From Salsipaludibacter sp963735045 (GTDB taxonomy: Bacteria > Actinomycetota > Nitriliruptoria > Nitriliruptorales > Nitriliruptoraceae): 64,000 nucleotides of DNA. Location of the stretch: positions 310,001-374,000 of the forward strand of contig CAVTIZ010000002.1 of NCBI GenBank assembly GCA_963735045.1, given 5' to 3'. Below are positions 46,016 through 53,343 of the stretch, piece by piece (within the stretch, counting starts at the first letter, position 1; each line of letters begins with the position of its first letter). The translations under genes and the position numbers were made by a program. The notes beneath the pieces were generated by a model. It worked only from the letters and a program-made list of their open reading frames with translations. It ran no database searches and was not told the DNA's origin.

Positions 46016-46587
46016 CGGGGCTGGACCTCCAGGCCGGACAGGACGGCGTTGACGTCGGTGACGGTGGTGGCGAGACGGCTGCGGCCGGACACCACCACGT
46101 AGAGGCAGAAGGCCCGGCCGGCCTCGGTCGCGAAGACCTGCACGCCGGACTGGTCGGGCAGGGTGCGGTTGAGGCTGTTGGGGGAGAAGTCGCTCGGTCG
46201 CAGACGCCGGGGCAGGCCACGACGGGCGAACAACGCCGTGCCGACCTCCTCGGGGCCGTACTCCACCAGCGCCACGAACCCGTCACCGGCGGCCATGGTG
46301 TCCACGGCCTGGGAGCCGAAGACGTCGAGCGCGGCCGGCAGGGCGAAGTTGGCCGCGTGGGCGACCGGCATCTGGTGGGACCCGTCCTCGGCCACCTGGA
46401 CACCGGCAGGGGCGGCCGGGGCCACCGGGGCGGCACGCGCGGTGGCGTCCGGAGTGGCGTCCGGGGCGGGTTCTGGGGCGGGTTCTGGGGCGGGTGCCTT
46501 GCTGCGGGTGCGGGCCGGGTTGCGGGTGATGCCACCCTCCCAGCCCGTGGGCAGTTGCAGGCGGAGTCCGTCGCCGTCAAGTCGCAT
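46012..46587 (-). CDS. Uncharacterised protein of the MauA-like operon
   Basis: A 191-residue protein: MRLDGDGLRLQLPTGWEGGI opens a strand-rich N-terminus, then a Pro/Ala/Glu/Asp linker (PAPEPAPEPAPDATPDATA), then HAANFALPAALDVFGSQAVD, GDGFVALVEYGPEEVGTALF, LNRTLPDQSGVQVFATEAGR and FCLYVVVSG. No signal peptide or cysteine pair. I recall similar proteins beside MauE/TlpA-type genes in Actinobacteria but no function. It is coupled to the wall protein by ATGA overlap, suggesting a cytoplasmic partner or chaperone role; inference only. Confidence 0.7.
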   Translation of the reverse strand: MRLDGDGLRLQLPTGWEGGITRNPARTRSKAPAPEPAPEPAPDATPDATARAAPVAPAAPAGVQVAEDGSHQMPVAHAANFALPAALDVFGSQAVDTMAAGDGFVALVEYGPEEVGTALFARRGLPRRLRPSDFSPNSLNRTLPDQSGVQVFATEAGRAFCLYVVVSGRSRLATTVTDVNAVLSGLEVQPR

Positions 46588-46659
46588 GCTGCGGGGCCTT
46601 CCGAGTGCGGTCGGGTCTGGTCGGGTGGTGGTCCGGGCGTGTGGTCGGGGCGGTCGTGG

Positions 46660-47244
46660 TCAGGCCAGGACGAGCGTGGTGCCGGCGGCCACGACGGCCA
46701 CGCCCAGGGCGAGGTGGGCGCCCCGGCGGACCCACGGGTGGATGCGGTGCAGGAGCCGGTGGTGGGCCCGGATGGCGTCGGCCGTGGTCAGCGGGGCGGT
46801 GGTCCACAGGCTCGCGCCGCGGACCGCGCCGTGCAGCATCCCCATGGCGAGCGCGGTCCCCAGGTCCCCGACCAGCACCATCGCCACCAGCCACAGCCAC
46901 GTGGCCCACGACGAGATGTAGGTGGCGAAGCCGCACCCGAGTTGGACGCCGTAGCCCAACCCGTACACCCAGCCGCGATAGCGCGTCATCCACGTGCGGT
47001 CGACCTGGCGCTCCAGGGACGGCGGGGTCGGTCCGACCAGGTCGGCCACGATCGTGGCCGCGGCGGCCACGGCCAGCACGGCCAGGGAGACGGCCGGCGC
47101 CGGGTCCATCCACTGGCCGATGCCGCCGGCGAGCAGCCCGGTGCCGGCACCGCCCAGGACGCTGCCGAGGGTGAACGCCACCACGGTGACGCTCCAGCGT
47201 TGGCTCCTCGAGCCCTCCCCGACCGGGGTGATGCTCGACAGCAT
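46660..47244 (-). CDS. Polytopic membrane protein, possibly MauF/CcdA-like
   Basis: A 194-residue membrane protein with about five helices (VVAFTLGSVLGGAGTGLLAG, AVSLAVLAVAAAATIVADLV, GWVYGLGYGVQLGCGFATYI, TWLWLVAMVLVGDLGTALAM, GAHLALGVAVVAAGTTLVLA). The GTG-like glycine pattern and a lone Cys in QLGCGFATY resemble MauF/CcdA-type redox membrane proteins, but only weakly. It starts after GAGG, 9 bases past the small ORF. In this operon it would fit transfer of reducing or oxidising power to the exported side. Confidence 0.7.
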   Translation of the reverse strand: MLSSITPVGEGSRSQRWSVTVVAFTLGSVLGGAGTGLLAGGIGQWMDPAPAVSLAVLAVAAAATIVADLVGPTPPSLERQVDRTWMTRYRGWVYGLGYGVQLGCGFATYISSWATWLWLVAMVLVGDLGTALAMGMLHGAVRGASLWTTAPLTTADAIRAHHRLLHRIHPWVRRGAHLALGVAVVAAGTTLVLA

Positions 47245-47253
47245 GGACTCGCC

Positions 47254-47340
47254 TCAAGGCGACCACGTCGAGCGCACGGCGGCGACCAGGGACACGAGCA
47301 TCCCCAGGACGGTCAGGACCGCGACCGGCAGCGACGACAT
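47254..47340 (-). CDS. 28-residue single-helix membrane peptide
   Basis: MSSLPVAVLTVLGMLVSLVA followed by AVRSTWSP: one hydrophobic helix and a short basic end. Its ATG overlaps the MauD-like stop (TGATG) and its stop lies 9 bases before the next start codon, so it fits exactly between two coupled genes. The tight packing argues for a real small protein, perhaps a subunit of the neighbouring membrane redox complex. Confidence 0.55.
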   Translation of the reverse strand: MSSLPVAVLTVLGMLVSLVAAVRSTWSP

Positions 47341-48158
47341 CAGCGTCGCGTCCCGGGCGTGTCGACCCCGGGCGTGTCGAGTCCGGGCGTGTCGAGTCCG
47401 GGCGACCCGTCGCCGTCCTGCCACAGGCTCGGGTCGTCGGGGGTCAGGCCGATGGCGTGGAGTTCCTCGTCGCTGTCGCGGGCCGGGCGGTCGTCGCGGC
47501 GTCGGCGCCGACCCCTGCCGCGTTCCGGGTCGCCGTCGTCGAAGCGGGCCGCCGTCTCGGTCCGGCCACGGCCCGCAAGGTCGACCATCGCCTCCCACGA
47601 CGCGCTGGTGCCCTCACCCCGCACCCGGCCGGTCGGGCCGTCGACGTGGACGAAGTAGGGCGAGCCGGGAACCTCGTAGGCCTCCCAGGCCGTGCTGGAC
47701 ATGATCACCGGCACGTCCGCGGGTCGTTGGTCGATCGTGGCGGCGAGTTCCGACTCGGGTCCCCGCGTCACCACGACCAGCCGGTGGGCCGACGTGGCCA
47801 GGGTGGCGGCGCGACCGTCGCCGACCGCCTCCCAGAAGGGTTGGCAGGTGAGGCAGTCCGAGGACAGGAACAACAGCGACGTGTCGTGGCGCCGCCCCGC
47901 CACGGCGATCACCACGGGATCACCGCCGGGGGTGACCCCGGTCAGGTCGCCCGGCGTGCGCCCGGCCGGGGCGTCATTGGGTCGGGGAGTCTGCTGGTCG
48001 GGGGGAACCAGTGGCAGGGACCGGTCCTGCCCGTCGAGTTCGGGCACACCGGCCTCGTGGAGGCGTCGGAGCATCACGGCGTGGCTGCGCAGGAGCCCGG
48101 CCACCAGCAGGGCCAGCACGGCCACCACGACGCACAGTGCAGCGACGACCACGGTCAT
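47340..48158 (-). CDS. MauD/TlpA-like membrane-anchored thioredoxin-fold protein
   Basis: A 272-residue protein: an N-terminal membrane anchor (VVVAALCVVVAVLALLVAGL), then a thioredoxin-like domain around residues 75-180 with the redox motif SSDCLTCQPFW (CLTC) and SPYFVHVDGPTGRVRGEG carrying the cis-Pro region (GSPYFV). The C-terminal tail is charged and ends in PGLDTPGLDTPGVDTPG, encoded by a 15-bp repeat (about 47347-47405). MauD is needed for disulfide formation in MauA of methylamine users. The ATG overlaps the MauE-like stop (ATGA). Confidence 0.85.
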   Translation of the reverse strand: MTVVVAALCVVVAVLALLVAGLLRSHAVMLRRLHEAGVPELDGQDRSLPLVPPDQQTPRPNDAPAGRTPGDLTGVTPGGDPVVIAVAGRRHDTSLLFLSSDCLTCQPFWEAVGDGRAATLATSAHRLVVVTRGPESELAATIDQRPADVPVIMSSTAWEAYEVPGSPYFVHVDGPTGRVRGEGTSASWEAMVDLAGRGRTETAARFDDGDPERGRGRRRRRDDRPARDSDEELHAIGLTPDDPSLWQDGDGSPGLDTPGLDTPGVDTPGTRR

Positions 48159-48676
48159 GTGGCGGCCACCCGTCGGACGCCGTCGGCCAGGGCCGGGACC
48201 AGGACCAGGAGCATGCGCACGACACCGGCACCCGTGGCGACCACCAGGGCGAGCAGCAGCATCCCCGGCCGCGTCGTGGGCACCGGAGCCGGTCCGGCCG
48301 CCGCGATCCCGGCCGCGACGGCGATCGTGGCGTTGGTGGCCACGTGGACGCGGGTCAGGGGCGCCTCGACCTCGCCGAAGCAGCCGCACGAGCCACGATC
48401 GGTGCGCAGCAGGTGGGCGGACACGGCCGTGAACCCGGCATAGGCCAGTGCGAGCGCGACCGCGGCCAGCTGCCACCCGGTCGCGAGCACGATCGCGGCC
48501 AGCACCACCTCGCCGCCCCCGAGGAGGCGTGCGAGCACCGGGCGGTCTGGCAGGCCCGCGAGGGCCAGGGAGTCCGCCGCGGCGGCGGGGTGGCGAAGCT
48601 TCGCGATGCCGGCGAGCACGAGCAGGCCGGCGCCGATCCAGGTGATCGACCAGGCCACGGCGGACAGGACGGTCAT
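48155..48676 (-). CDS. MauE/DoxX-like redox membrane protein
   Basis: A 173-residue four-helix membrane protein: SAVAWSITWIGAGLLVLAGI, AKLRHPAAAADSLALAGLPD, LLGGGEVVLAAIVLATGWQL and the diagnostic GSCGCFGEVEAPLTRVHVATN, typical of MauE (PF07291-type). MauE acts with MauD in disulfide formation of the MADH light chain. First gene of the operon. On the minus strand TATCGA about 75 bases upstream is a possible -10. Confidence 0.87.
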   Translation of the reverse strand: MTVLSAVAWSITWIGAGLLVLAGIAKLRHPAAAADSLALAGLPDRPVLARLLGGGEVVLAAIVLATGWQLAAVALALAYAGFTAVSAHLLRTDRGSCGCFGEVEAPLTRVHVATNATIAVAAGIAAAGPAPVPTTRPGMLLLALVVATGAGVVRMLLVLVPALADGVRRVAAT

Positions 48677-48817
48677 CGGGCGCGCAGCCCGGTGTCGTCA
48701 CGGTGGCAGGTCGTCACGAGGTCGTCCCTGGGGGGTGTCGGCGACGTCGATAGGTTCGCACCGAGCCTACAAGCGGGTTGAGCAGTGGTGGATCGGCGGC
48801 CTCGTCAGGACGTCCAG

Positions 48818-49948
48818 GTGGATCGTTGGTTGGTCGCGCCCGTGTCCACGCGCGACCAACCCCGGTTGACGGGGCTGTCGTCGGCCGCGGGGTGCGCGGC
48901 GAAGCTGGGCATGGAGGAACTCGACGACGTGCTGTCGGCCGCCTTCGACCCGGTGGCCCCGGGCGACCATGGCGGAGGCCGTGCGCCCCTGGGCATCGGC
49001 GACGACGGGGCCGTGGTGGTGTCGGGTTCCGACCGGGTGGTCGCCACGACCGACTTCTTCCCGCCCATCGTGGACGACCCCGTCACGTGGGGCCACGTCG
49101 CGGCCACCAACGCCATCGGCGACGTGCATGCGATGGGCGCGGTGCCCACGGCGGCCCTGACGGTGCTGGGATGGCCCGCAGGACGTCGACGCGCGGACCT
49201 CGACGGCGTGCTGGCGGGACTGCGGACCGGGGCGGCGGCCGACGGGGTCCCGATCGTGGGGGGCCACACCATCGACGTCGAGGTGCCGTTCGTGGGCCTG
49301 GCGGTGCTCGGGGACCTGCACGGCCCGGCGCTGCGCCAGGACGCGGGTCGTCCGGGTGACGTGCTCGTGCTCACCGCGCCGGTCGGGACCGGCATCGCCA
49401 CCACCGCCGCCTCGCGCGCGGACGCCGCCGCGAGTGGACCGGGTGGACCGCTCGAACAGGTGCTGGCTGCGGCCGTGGCCGTCATGACCACCTCCAACGG
49501 TCCGGCCGCCGGGGTGGCACGCGACCACGACGTCGTGGCGGCCACCGACGTGACCGGGTTCGGGCTCCTCGGGCACCTGCACCGTCTGGCGCACCGGTCC
49601 GGGGTGGACGCCACCGTCGTGGCCGACGACGTCCCGCTCCTTCCGGGCGTGGTCGGCCTCGCTGCTCGGGGCGTGGTCCCCAGCGGCAGCCGACGAAATG
49701 CCGAGGCGGTCGTGGCGCGTGCCGGCGTCGACACCGACGACCTCACGCTGGCGGTGCTGGCCGACGCCCAGACGTCGGGAGGGCTCCTGATCGCGTGCTC
49801 GCCGGCGGTGGTCGACGCCGTGCTGGCGGACCTCGACCGGGTCGGCCACCACGGCACGGTCGTCGGGGGACTGGGACCGCCCACCAGCACCTCGGACCCG
49901 GGCCGGGTCGTCGTCACCGGTCGGGTGGCGGCGACACCGCACGGGTGA
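48818..49948 (+). CDS. selD: Selenide, water dikinase
   Basis: A 376-residue SelD. RLTGLSSAAGCAAKLGMEEL contains the active-site Cys (in place of Cys or Sec in the GCxCK motif) and Lys; then GIGDDGAVVVSG, TTDFFPPIVDDP, GHVAATNAIGDVHAMGAVP, IVGGHTIDVEVPFVGLAV and DVTGFGLLGHLHRLA. It makes selenophosphate from selenide and ATP for Sec-tRNA. GTG at 48818 is preferred because AGGA lies 7 bases before it; GTGs at 48785 and 48842 are alternatives. Its 3' end overlaps selB tail to tail by 35 bp. Confidence 0.95.
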   Translation: MDRWLVAPVSTRDQPRLTGLSSAAGCAAKLGMEELDDVLSAAFDPVAPGDHGGGRAPLGIGDDGAVVVSGSDRVVATTDFFPPIVDDPVTWGHVAATNAIGDVHAMGAVPTAALTVLGWPAGRRRADLDGVLAGLRTGAAADGVPIVGGHTIDVEVPFVGLAVLGDLHGPALRQDAGRPGDVLVLTAPVGTGIATTAASRADAAASGPGGPLEQVLAAAVAVMTTSNGPAAGVARDHDVVAATDVTGFGLLGHLHRLAHRSGVDATVVADDVPLLPGVVGLAARGVVPSGSRRNAEAVVARAGVDTDDLTLAVLADAQTSGGLLIACSPAVVDAVLADLDRVGHHGTVVGGLGPPTSTSDPGRVVVTGRVAATPHG

Positions 49949-51714
49949 CCGGTCGCTCGGCGACGACGGTGCGCCGCCGGTCGACGCCGACCCGGGTGCG
50001 GCCGAGCCGGTCGAGCAGCTCCAGCAGGGGGATCGCATGACGGCGGGTGACCCCGAGGGCGTCACGGGCCTCGGCCACCGTGAACGGCGCGGCGAGGGTG
50101 GCCAGGCGGGCCACGGCGGCGTCCACGGCGGTCGTGGCGAAGGTCAGGCGCCCGGCCCCCTGCACCTGTCCGGATCGCAGCAGCGCGTGCAGGTCCCCCC
50201 GGTCCGCCGCGGTGGCCGCCAGCACGTCATCGTTGGGCGGTGGCTGCCACCCGTGGTCGACCACCGCCGCGAGGAGTCGGCCCCGCCGTCCTGCCACGTC
50301 GTCATGGCCAGCGTCGCCGTCGTGACCGGCGTCGCCGTCGGGGACGGCGTCGCCGTCGGGGACGGCGGCGTCGTCGACCAGCACGTCGGTCACGACGGCG
50401 ACCGGGAGGTGGAGGCGTGCGGCCACCCGGCGGGCGCGGGTCGTGGGGTCGGGCTCGGCCAGTTCGTCCGCCGTGGCCAGGACCGCGTGCCGACACGCCG
50501 AGGTGATGGTCCAGTCCGCGTCGCTGGCGGGCGGGACGACGGTGGCGACGTGGGACGTCGCGACCGCGCCACCGTGGACCCGGGCCAGCGCGGCCGTGGT
50601 CCCGGGCCGGTCCCCGCGCCGCAGCGCCAGCGCGAGGTCGCGTGCCGGCCCGTCGACCTCTCCCGGTCGTCGTGGTCGTGGGGCCAGGGCGAGCCCGCCA
50701 CCCACCACGGTGGCGCGACCTGCATCGCGCAGCACGAACCGGTCACCGGGGCGGACCGGCACGGCGACCTCCGGGACCACCGTCACGATCCCCGTCCCGC
50801 CAGCCGGGACCGAATCCCCGGGTCCGCAGGTCGACGGCGACCGCGGTCGTGCCCACGTGCAGCAGCCAGGCGCCGCGTCGACCCACCGGGCCCGTGACGG
50901 GTGCGACCTCGGCCAGGAACGCCGGCCCCAGGAGGCCGTCGGCGTGGACGGCCGGGGCCACCAGCCGGCTGCCACGGTGCAGGTCGTCGTCGTCCACACG
51001 CACCGCGACCCGATCGGTCGCCGACACCTCCCGGACGGTCTCGCCGCGGTGCTGCAGTCCACGTACGCGAACTCGCCGGCCGGTCGTGGCCTCGACCAGC
51101 AGGTCGCCCTCGGCGACGGTGCCGCAGCGCAGCGTGCCGATCACCACCGGCCCGCGCCCGGCGACCACGAAGGCGCGGTCGATCCACAGGTCCGGTCCGG
51201 CCAGCGGCGGGCGCGGCCGTGGGGCCCGGGCCGAGGTCAACCGTGACGCCAGGCGCGCCAGCCCGGTCCCGTCCCGGGTCGAGGTGGCCACGATCGCACC
51301 CGCGGCCAGGCCATGGCGTCCGAGCTCCTCGGCGACCTCCCGGCCCACCGGTGACACGCGGTCCGGGCGACGGTCGGCCTTGGTGATCGCCACCGCGACC
51401 AGCGGCACGCCGAGCGCCGCGACGGCGACGAGGTGGTCGCGGGTCTGGGGCATCACGCCATCGTCGGCCGCGACCACCACCAGGGCGTGGGTCGCGGCGC
51501 CGAGCCCGGCGAGGGCGGCGTCGGTCCAGTCCCGGTGCCCGGGCACGTCCAGCAGCGTCAGGGCGGTGGTCGGCACGTGGGCGGCGTTCACCTCGATGGT
51601 GTGGCCGGCGGCGGCCTCGTTGGCGAGGCGATCCGTGGCGGCGCCCGACAGGGCGTGGACCAGCGCACTCTTGCCGTGGTCGACGTGACCCACGAGGGCG
51701 ACGATCGCGGTCAC
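49914..51714 (-). CDS. selB: Selenocysteine-specific elongation factor SelB, interrupted by a frameshift
   Basis: Two overlapping frames together give a full SelB of about 600 residues. The N-terminal frame (from GTG 51714) has VALVGHVDHGKSALVHALSG, LLDVPGHRDWTDAAL and VAITKADRRPD; it stays homologous through HVGTTAVAVDLRTRG, near 50820. The C-terminal frame resumes at DSVPAGGTGIVTVVPEVAVP, then RPGDRFVLRDAGRATVVGGG and winged-helix ARDALGVTRRHAIPLLELLD. The switch needs one extra base to be skipped, in the CCCC/GGG run at 50816-50822. It may be a sequencing error, a real mutation or a programmed +1 shift. Start overlaps the selA stop. Confidence 0.85.
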
Positions 51715-53108
51715 GCCGGGGTGCGGTCGCCACCGGCCGCCACGGCCAGCGCGTCACCCAGCGCGGCGTCGTCGCGCGGGTCGATCGCCCGCAGGTCGAC
51801 CAGGCAGTGGTCGTGGTGGACCCGGGTCGCGACCGCCGGGGTGCCCGCCCGCAGTCGCGGCGCCCACGCCGCGGGCACCGCCACGGCCACCGACGCCAGC
51901 TCGCGCCCGGGCACCGAGCCGCCGCCGACCACGGCGGGCACCCGGACCACCTCGACGTCGTCGGTGGTCACCCCGATCGCGTGGACCGTCGCGGCCAGGT
52001 GCTCGGCTCGGCCGTGCAGGGTGGCGACGTCGACGTCCAGCAGCCGACGGACCGGCAGCCCGGCCGGGTCCCGCAGGTGGTCCTGCAGCGTCGCGACCAG
52101 CGCGGCGACCCGCAGCTTGTCCAACCGCAGCGCCCGGGCCAGTGGATCGCGGCGGGCGGTGGCCACCAGGTCCGCCCGTCCCACGACCAGGCCGGCCTGG
52201 GGGCCACCGAGGAGCTTGTCGGCCGAGCCGGTGACCAGGTCGGCGCCGTCGTCCAGCGCGGCCTCGATGGACGGCTCGCCCCGCAGCGCCGGGCGATCCG
52301 AGGGCTCGAGCAGTCCCGACCCGGCGTCGTGGATGAACGCCACCCCGGCGTCGCGGCACGCCGCCGCGACGGCGGCGCGAGGCGGCTGCGAGGCGAAGCC
52401 CTCGACCCGGTAGTTGGAGGGATGCACGACCAGGACGGCGTCGACACCGTCGGCGAGTGCCGCGCGGACGTCGGACAGGTGGGTGCGGTTGGTGGTCCCC
52501 ACCTCGTGGAGCGTCACGCCGGCTGCCGCGATCACGTCGGGCAGTCGGAACGACCCCCCGATCTCGATCAGCTCCCCGCGCGACACCGCCACCCGCCCGC
52601 CCCCGGCGGCCGCGCGCAGGGCCAGCACCAGGGCGCCGGCGCCGTTGTTGGCCAGGGTGGCGTCCGGCGCACCGGTCAGCAGCGTCAGCAGGTCGGCAGG
52701 GATCCGATCGCGGTGACCACGACGACCGTCGGCGGCGAGTTCCACGGCATGGGCGCCGGCCGCGGCGGCGACGGCGTCGCGGGCCGACGCGGACAGCGGC
52801 GCGCGGCCGAGGTTGGTGTGCAGCACGACGCCGGTGGCGTTGAGCACCCGCCGCGGCGGTGCCAGCAGGTCGGCGATGCGCGCGCGGACCCGTCGGACGG
52901 CCTCCGTGGTGAGGTCGTCGGCGAGCGCGTGTCCGGACGCGTCGCCGGCGAGGCCGGTTCGCAGGTCGGCCAGGATCGCTCGGACCACGGTGGCCAGCAC
53001 GTCGGGTCGCAGCGCGACGTCGTCGAGTCGCTCGAGCACGGCCGCCACGGACGGCAGGGCCGCGCGGGGGTCGTCCGCTCCCGTGACCTCGCGGACGGGG
53101 TCGCGCAT
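51711..53108 (-). CDS. selA: L-seryl-tRNA(Sec) selenium transferase
   Basis: A 465-residue PLP enzyme, the usual length. RRVLNATGVVLHTNLGRAPL, GELIEIGGSFRLPDVIAAAG, EVGTTNRTHLSDVRAAL and the PLP lysine in LVTGSADKLLGGPQAGLVVG are typical. It converts Ser-tRNA(Sec) to Sec-tRNA(Sec) using selenophosphate. It follows tRNA-Sec by 35 bases and overlaps selB, so tRNA-Sec, selA and selB probably share a transcript. Confidence 0.96.
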   Translation of the reverse strand: MRDPVREVTGADDPRAALPSVAAVLERLDDVALRPDVLATVVRAILADLRTGLAGDASGHALADDLTTEAVRRVRARIADLLAPPRRVLNATGVVLHTNLGRAPLSASARDAVAAAAGAHAVELAADGRRGHRDRIPADLLTLLTGAPDATLANNGAGALVLALRAAAGGGRVAVSRGELIEIGGSFRLPDVIAAAGVTLHEVGTTNRTHLSDVRAALADGVDAVLVVHPSNYRVEGFASQPPRAAVAAACRDAGVAFIHDAGSGLLEPSDRPALRGEPSIEAALDDGADLVTGSADKLLGGPQAGLVVGRADLVATARRDPLARALRLDKLRVAALVATLQDHLRDPAGLPVRRLLDVDVATLHGRAEHLAATVHAIGVTTDDVEVVRVPAVVGGGSVPGRELASVAVAVPAAWAPRLRAGTPAVATRVHHDHCLVDLRAIDPRDDAALGDALAVAAGGDRTPA

Positions 53109-53143
53109 GGGCACCTCGCGGACGGCGTCGGGCCGGGGACAGG

Positions 53144-53239
53144 TGGCGGAGGCGGACGGGAATCGAACCCGCAGGGGGGTGGTGTGCCCCCCCGACGGCG
53201 TTGAAGGCCGCGGAGCCCACCAGGCGCTCGGACGCCTCC
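53144..53239 (-). tRNA. selC: tRNA-Sec (anticodon TCA)
   Basis: A 96-base tRNA with encoded CCA. The acceptor stem starts GGAGGCG and ends CGCCTCC-G-CCA; the anticodon loop is CTTCAAC, reading TCA; the T arm is GCGGG/CCCGT with TTCGATT. The long variable arm is a 6-7 bp GGGGGG/CCCCCC stem, as expected for selenocysteine tRNA. The eighth acceptor pair looks mismatched (T opposite C). Confidence 0.93.
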
Positions 53240-53292
53240 GCATGGGATCCACGCTAGCGCTCGCCCGGTGGCTCCCGAGACCCCGGACATGC

Positions 53293-53325
53293 CACGAGGG
53301 GCGCCCGGATCGGGCGCCCCTCGTG
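53293..53325 (-). terminator. Perfect hairpin after the aminopeptidase gene
   Basis: Arms CACGAGGGGCGCCCG (53293-53307) and CGGGCGCCCCTCGTG (53311-53325) form a 15-bp stem with a 3-base loop, 18 bases beyond the aminopeptidase stop. It isolates that gene from tRNA-Sec downstream. No T-tract. Confidence 0.8.
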
Positions 53326-53343
53326 CTGGTGGTGCCGGGTCGG

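Noticed and set aside
48842..48844. GTG at 48842 as selD start
   Set aside because: It gives a more typical N-terminal length but has no ribosome site; the GTG at 48818 has AGGA at proper spacing. Left as an alternative.
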